From NCBI RefSeq assembly GCF_002705925.1, contig NZ_NKRE01000001.1:2440770-2504769 (forward strand): a stretch of DNA of 64,000 nt. Direction: 5' to 3'. The stretch's first letter is position 1. Each line of letters begins with the position of its first letter. Of the stretch, positions 59,980-64,000 are shown one piece after another. This stretch comes from Mycobacterium ostraviense. Its GTDB lineage: Bacteria > Actinomycetota > Actinomycetes > Mycobacteriales > Mycobacteriaceae. The notes under the pieces are model-generated. The model made no database searches. It was not told the origin of the DNA and worked only from the letters and a program-made list of their open reading frames with translations. A program made the translations under genes and the position numbers.

Positions 59980-60078
59980 ATCTGACCAGGGCGTTTTATC
60001 CGTTTGACCGAGGCGCGAGCGGATCGCGGTCCCGTAACGGTCCCGTACGCTGACGCGCCCGACGCATACACTGCGGCG

Positions 60079-61029
60079 ATGGCATCCCCGTTGGAGCCGA
60101 GCTATACCGAGCTATCGAACCAGGCCGCAGCACACGGTCTCGGTCATCCCGCCGTGAGCGAAGCGTTGATCGACTGCATCGCCCAATCGCTCGAACTGCT
60201 GGCTGACACATCGCGGTCTCCGCTCGTTTCCAATGTGCCCGGCAAGGAGTACTTCGCGTTCACGAAAACTACGCCGAGGTCGCGCACATCACGCGGCATC
60301 AACGAGGCTCTGTTCCTCGACAACATCGACGAGGTGCTGCGGACCATCACCAAGATCATCAACGGTGAGGTACCGGCTGATCCCATCGAGCTTCACGAAG
60401 CGCTGTACACGGCGGCCATCTCGTACCCGGCTGGCACCGACGTCACAAAGGACAACGACAAAAAGTCGCCCGGCACCTTCCTGGAGAACTTCGTGGGCCA
60501 CTTGGTCGCTGCGACCTTCGGCGTGTCGCCAACCAAGTCCGTAGTCGCGCCAACTCTGGACATCGAAGTTTCGCTCCCCACGGATTTTGTATTCGACCTA
60601 GGCCGGGACAAGAGCCGAATTCACCTGCCAATTAAGGCATCCACGCGCGAGCGGGTTATTCAGGTCTGGGCGCACCAACGTGTACTCGACGGAATGCACG
60701 GCGTCAACCGCTTCCGGGGGTTGCTGGTAGTCCTCGCTGAGACGAATCGTCAAACCAGGACAAATTCGATTGCCGAAGTTTGCCTTCCAAAGCAGTGGAT
60801 GGCTTACCAGATGTACATCGCACAGCTTCATCGCGTCTATTACTTCGACGTGCCGGAGAAGTACCGCGCACTACGTGACCAGTACCCGTTCCTTGAAGTC
60901 AAACCGTTCGCGGACTTCTTCTACGAGGCAGACGAAATTGTTCGTCCCAACCTTGCCGTACAGAGCTCAGTCGAGGCGGCCGGGCCACCGCCGTCGTTTG
61001 TCGGCCTTCCAGAAGACGAGGAAGTATGA
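60079..61029 (+). CDS. Candidate type II restriction endonuclease
   Basis: 316 residues from ATG 60079; TTG 60004 gives a 341-residue version. It is not close to any family I can name. [20 protein letters not shown] (about residues 169-188) could supply the Asp...(x)K catalytic core of a PD-(D/E)xK nuclease, followed by [17 protein letters not shown]. The C-terminus overlaps tail-to-tail by 63 bases with a DNA methyltransferase gene, which supports an R-M pair. The base composition is lower in GC than the neighbours (AAG-, AAC- and ATC-rich), a sign of transfer. The target sequence is unknown. Confidence 0.7.
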   Translation: MASPLEPSYTELSNQAAAHGLGHPAVSEALIDCIAQSLELLADTSRSPLVSNVPGKEYFAFTKTTPRSRTSRGINEALFLDNIDEVLRTITKIINGEVPADPIELHEALYTAAISYPAGTDVTKDNDKKSPGTFLENFVGHLVAATFGVSPTKSVVAPTLDIEVSLPTDFVFDLGRDKSRIHLPIKASTRERVIQVWAHQRVLDGMHGVNRFRGLLVVLAETNRQTRTNSIAEVCLPKQWMAYQMYIAQLHRVYYFDVPEKYRALRDQYPFLEVKPFADFFYEADEIVRPNLAVQSSVEAAGPPPSFVGLPEDEEV

Positions 61030-61689
61030 ATGGTTCTTCCGCGCATGACGTTGCCTGATCATCCGACTTAGGCCTGGGCGGTGCGGGCGCGTCACTACAA
61101 ACAAGTCCTCGGCCTGAAACCCGTAGCCCTCATACTCATTGATGATCTCGACGTGAGTGAGGCGTTGCCTGTTGGCACACACTTCGTCCTGGCATTTGAC
61201 GATGAAGATGCCGCCGTCTTTGAGGACTCGCGACGCCTCTTTGCCGGCCGCAAAGTACAAGTCCAGTATCGCTTCGTGGTACTTGCTCCCACCGGTGTTG
61301 GCGGTGGCGTTGTTCCGGTAGTACGTCTCGAAGTTCTGGTGCCCGACATGGGCGCCTTGGCCGGGGGTGTGCATGTACGGCGGGTCCAAGACCAGTGCGT
61401 CGATTGAACCGTCCTCGTATGGAAGTTTCCGGCAGTCAACACCATCCGCGAGGTCGGTCGCGAGGAGGCTGATGTCCTCCCGCTTGACTTTCTTCCAGAA
61501 CGCTCCCGAGCCGTAAGTCACGTCCGCGACCGTCGCACCCTTACTGACGTACAGGTCGAGAATCTGATGAAACAGGTCCGCGTTGACTCCAAGATGCGAC
61601 GAAAGGACTAGATCGTTTGTGGCTTTCCCTTGCTGCTGCTTGCGGCTGCCCCGAACGTGTCCTGGCGCGGGCTTCTCACTAGCTGCCAT
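60967..61689 (-). CDS. DNA adenine methyltransferase of the R-M pair
   Basis: 240 residues from ATG 61689, which follows GGGAGAGGGAG; GTG 61704 is an alternative. SAM motif I is [14 protein letters not shown] (about residues 52-65), and the catalytic motif [16 protein letters not shown] has DPPY at 102-105, the N6-adenine/N4-cytosine signature. Motif I precedes IV. No target-recognition domain is obvious, so it is short for a solitary type II enzyme. The convergent overlap with the candidate endonuclease suggests coordinated expression through opposed transcription. Confidence 0.88.
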   Translation of the reverse strand: MAASEKPAPGHVRGSRKQQQGKATNDLVLSSHLGVNADLFHQILDLYVSKGATVADVTYGSGAFWKKVKREDISLLATDLADGVDCRKLPYEDGSIDALVLDPPYMHTPGQGAHVGHQNFETYYRNNATANTGGSKYHEAILDLYFAAGKEASRVLKDGGIFIVKCQDEVCANRQRLTHVEIINEYEGYGFQAEDLFVVTRPHRPGLSRMIRQRHARKNHSYFLVFWKADKRRRWPGRLD

Positions 61690-61837
61690 TGCTCCCTCTC
61701 CCACTCTTCCAAGACTCGCCGTTAAGGATCACACCCTAAGTCCTCCGCTGGTCGGAGGCTCATGCTCGGCGAGTTGCGTTGATGCAACCAAGTCTATTCG
61801 CACATCTGTTCGATTTGAGAGTTATCCACAGGCCGAT

Positions 61838-63274
61838 TCAGCCGTGTAGTGGAATCACGTTGTTGCCGTACTTAGGCGCTGCCGCCGGGGCGGCGAGTGC
61901 GCCGAGCGCGGTCATGTTCGCCGTGTGGTCGTCGGTGTTGATCAGGTGCGCGTAGACGGTCAGCGTCGTCTTGACGTCGCGGTGCCCCATCAACTCCGCG
62001 ATGTCGATGGGCCGGATGCCCGCCGCAAGGCACAAGCTCGCGTACGTATGGCGCAGCGAGTGGAACGACTGCTCGGGGTCAAGCTTCGCGGTCAGCGTCA
62101 GCCGATTGGCACGCAGCACCGCCGGTCGGTAGACGGCCTTGTAGAACGTCGCGTGGCGTAGCGGCGTCGTCCAGTCGAGCACCAACTGCTTCTCGGCATC
62201 CGACACGGTGAGTTCGGCCAAGGCTTCCGCTTGCCGTTGTGCGCGAGCCTTCGCGGTGGCTTTCGGTGATTTGTCTTGCGCGCCCGTAGACGCCGCTCCC
62301 GATGCGGCGGGGGTCGCCGGTACGCCGGTAGGCCGGGGCCGCGTCAACGTCGTACCGGGAAACAGCAGGGCTGTCGGCTCATCCCTGCGCGGGTGCTCCG
62401 CGAGGTAGTCCCGCAGCAACTCGGTCGTCTCGGCAGACAACGGCACCCGGCGATAGCTCTGCTTGGTCTTGAGAGGGCCGTACTCGATGGCCGCACCGTT
62501 CGCCCGCGCGGCCTGCTCGACTCGCAGCACTCCTGGCTTCGCCGGGGTGTTCCGATTCAGCTCTGGGTCCGGCAGTTCGACGTTCGCGATAGTGAGGCCG
62601 CCCAGTTCCGCCGCGCGCAGACCCGACCACGCCGCCAGGTTCACCAAGAAGTTGTAGGGCCAAGGCGTCGCTCCGATGAGCGCCGAAACCTCTGCGGGCG
62701 TGAGGAACTGCGCCCGATCCACGACCACGCCCAGCTGGCCGCCGTTGGTGCCGGTCTCGGTGGGCAGCTTGATGTACTCGGCGGGGCTCTTCGCCAGCCG
62801 ACCATCAACGACAGCCTGCTCCAGCACCATTCGCACGGTCCAGAACGCGTGCCGCACGGTGGACGGCTTCTTGCCCGCGTTGGTCAGCCGGTTCACCCAC
62901 TCCTGGATGTACTCGCGGGTTAACTTGTTGAGCGGGTAACCGCCGAACACCGCGTCAATGCCGAGGGTCTTACCGTCACCGCGTCGGGTTGCGGCCGGGG
63001 CGAGGGCGTAGCGGTGGTTCGCGGCATTGTTGCGTGTGTCGGCCTTGCGGGATTCCAGCCAGAGCGCCGCCGCGTCGCGGAACACCATCTTGCCCTTGCC
63101 GGGGTCGAAGTCCATGCCCGTCAACATCTCGGCATCGGCCTTCGCGGCGAACGCCTTAGCGTCCTTGCAGGTGCGGAACCCGCCCTTTGTGCGCTGCGCG
63201 CCGTCGGGGGTGTACCAACGCACAACGTACGTTGTTGTCCCACTTGCACGTACGCGCTTCTGAATACCTGCCAT
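61838..63274 (-). CDS. Tyrosine recombinase / integrase
   Basis: 478 residues. An N-terminal AP2-like arm-binding domain (MAGIQKRVRASGTTTYVVRW), a core-binding domain (about residues 60-170) and a catalytic domain with Arg in AAWSGLRAAELGGL, Lys in PLKTKQSYRRVPL, HSLRHTYASL (about 405-414), GHRDV and the nucleophile Tyr in TLTVYAHL (about 441). An insertion of about 60 Ala/Thr/Lys-rich residues (TPAASGAASTGAQDKSPKAT) interrupts the catalytic domain. It is the phage/ICE type that uses tRNA 3' ends, and tRNA-Gly lies 1.9 kb away. Confidence 0.95.
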   Translation of the reverse strand: MAGIQKRVRASGTTTYVVRWYTPDGAQRTKGGFRTCKDAKAFAAKADAEMLTGMDFDPGKGKMVFRDAAALWLESRKADTRNNAANHRYALAPAATRRGDGKTLGIDAVFGGYPLNKLTREYIQEWVNRLTNAGKKPSTVRHAFWTVRMVLEQAVVDGRLAKSPAEYIKLPTETGTNGGQLGVVVDRAQFLTPAEVSALIGATPWPYNFLVNLAAWSGLRAAELGGLTIANVELPDPELNRNTPAKPGVLRVEQAARANGAAIEYGPLKTKQSYRRVPLSAETTELLRDYLAEHPRRDEPTALLFPGTTLTRPRPTGVPATPAASGAASTGAQDKSPKATAKARAQRQAEALAELTVSDAEKQLVLDWTTPLRHATFYKAVYRPAVLRANRLTLTAKLDPEQSFHSLRHTYASLCLAAGIRPIDIAELMGHRDVKTTLTVYAHLINTDDHTANMTALGALAAPAAAPKYGNNVIPLHG

Positions 63275-63375
63275 CTCCTCGCTCCCTTGCTGAATATTGA
63301 TGGATTATTTGTGCACGACGCGCGGGGAGGGCAACCCGCCAGAACACACCCCTACCCCTGTTTCGGGGGACCCGC

Positions 63376-63804
63376 TCATGAGGCTTGCTCTAATTCGATT
63401 GTGGCGGTGGCACTCTGATAGATGAGGCGCACGGTCGATGCCTGCCATGTTGGCCGGCCAGCCGGGCTGAGGATGCCCTCGGCCTCCAAGGCGCGGGCGA
63501 TGCGGCCGAAGCTCAGGCCCGCGTTGCGATCAAGCACGATGCGTCGCACGACGCCCGCCGTCGCGAGCCGAGGCCGGCCAATCGGCTCTCCGCGCCGCTT
63601 GCGTGCCGCGAGCGTGTCCTTGGTGCGCTGACTGATGAGGCGTCGCTCGAACTGCGCGAACGTTGCGAGCATGTGCGCCATAGCTTCTCCCGCTGGCGTG
63701 GTCAAGTCCATGCCCAGATCAAGCACCACCAGCGACCAGCCTTGTCGCTCTGCGAGTTGTAGTATGTCGACGGCGTGGCCGACCGAACGTGCTAGGAGCG
63801 CGGG
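63376..63804 (-). pseudogene. Serine recombinase (resolvase/invertase), 5'-truncated
   Basis: The frame keeps LLARSVGHAVDILQLAERQG, then SLVVLDLGMDLTTPAGEAM, FERRLISQRTKDTLAARKRR and a C-terminal HTH (SFGRIARALEAEGILSPAGR). The N-terminal catalytic serine region is gone; an in-frame stop (63805-63807) precedes the first homologous codon. The disruption lies at about 63805. Upstream sequence to 64000 is not recognised. It is probably a second, decayed mobility gene of the island. Confidence 0.85.
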
Positions 63805-64000
63805 TCAGTAACGGTTCACGCGGGTCCGGCGCTGCCAGAACCGGGTTAGGTTTTCATTCTGCGCTGAGGGCGACGAAATCGCGGTCCGAAGCGCTCTGGA
63901 GGCAGACTGGATGCCCTGGATGCAGACTCGCACGTCAAACCGCCCGGGAAACGGCAGGCGACTCAGCTGATCGCCAGGGCGGCCAGTCCGGTGGCGCCGA

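Noticed and set aside
61081..61407. 108-residue plus-strand ORF opposite the methyltransferase
   Set aside because: It is antisense to the DPPY methyltransferase, whose motifs are clear.
63963..64000. C-terminus of a minus-strand gene (GATGLAALAIS then stop)
   Set aside because: Only 12 codons are visible at the window edge; too little to support a gene.

Overview
The window comes from a slow-growing Mycobacterium. It has high GC, a PPE-MPTR gene, two PE_PGRS genes and the iniBAC operon. Gene order runs, inverted, along the M. tuberculosis Rv0318c to Rv0355c block: Rv0318c-like, pcp, Rv0320-like, dcd, udgA, ArsR-rhodanese, CYP135-like, Rv0331 to Rv0333-like, rmlA, aspC, etfD, iniR, iniBAC, lpqJ, ansP2, dnaK-grpE-dnaJ1-hspR, PPE. 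Departures from that order (extra DUF7159-like genes, a CO-dehydrogenase-like cluster beside ansP2, two PE_PGRS genes, an R-M island at tRNA-Gly) suggest a relative such as the M. kansasii or M. marinum lineages rather than the tuberculosis complex. The species call is inference.

Layout. 1-7391: 3' part of a giant PPE-MPTR gene with a near-perfect 1040-bp internal duplication. 8209-12362: minus-strand dnaK-grpE-dnaJ1-hspR heat-shock operon with two HAIR-type HspR operators upstream. 12829-14259: ansP2 permease. 14264-18587: a MobA-like cytidylyltransferase gene divergent from a molybdenum hydroxylase operon (L-M-S order) annotated as CO dehydrogenase but lacking the cysteine active-site loop. 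18646-22155: lpqJ, two paralogous small membrane proteins and a membrane-anchored Hsp70-like protein, the last three with Thr-rich tails. 22160-28770: iniC, iniA, iniB and an Rv0340-like gene. 28987-31443: iniR, divergent; a shared G-rich motif lies upstream of iniB and in the iniR/Rv0340-like intergenic region. 31623-35789: etfD and aspC. 35973-39405: two PE_PGRS genes.

39535-48253: a patchwork. A deletion-fusion pseudogene (cytochrome-b-like plus hemerythrin-like) is followed by rmlA, an Rv0333-like gene, a 3'-truncated group II intron abutting a possible IS21-type end, Rv0332-like, a DUF4190-like protein, a nucleoside phosphorylase overlapping an FAD oxidoreductase, a 253-bp MITE-like IS remnant and a TetR regulator. 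48318-53553: cytochrome P450, SAM methyltransferase, MddA-like membrane methyltransferase, ArsR-rhodanese regulator and UDP-glucose dehydrogenase. 53630-56872: two paralogous DUF7159-like (Hsp70-like fold) membrane proteins, one broken by three frameshifts. 56958-59876: dcd, Rv0320-like, pcp with a C-terminal frameshift, and a ZIP-like membrane protein.

59906-64000: a tRNA-Gly(CCC) gene followed by an island holding a candidate restriction endonuclease and a DNA adenine methyltransferase gene that converge and overlap at their 3' ends, a tyrosine integrase and a broken serine recombinase.

The most coherent functional theme is envelope stress: IniR senses a signal (trehalose in the published work on its M. 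tuberculosis/M. marinum orthologue) and drives the dynamin-like IniA/IniC and the repeat protein IniB. Next to this module lie lpqJ and a run of Thr-tailed membrane proteins that includes a degenerate Hsp70.
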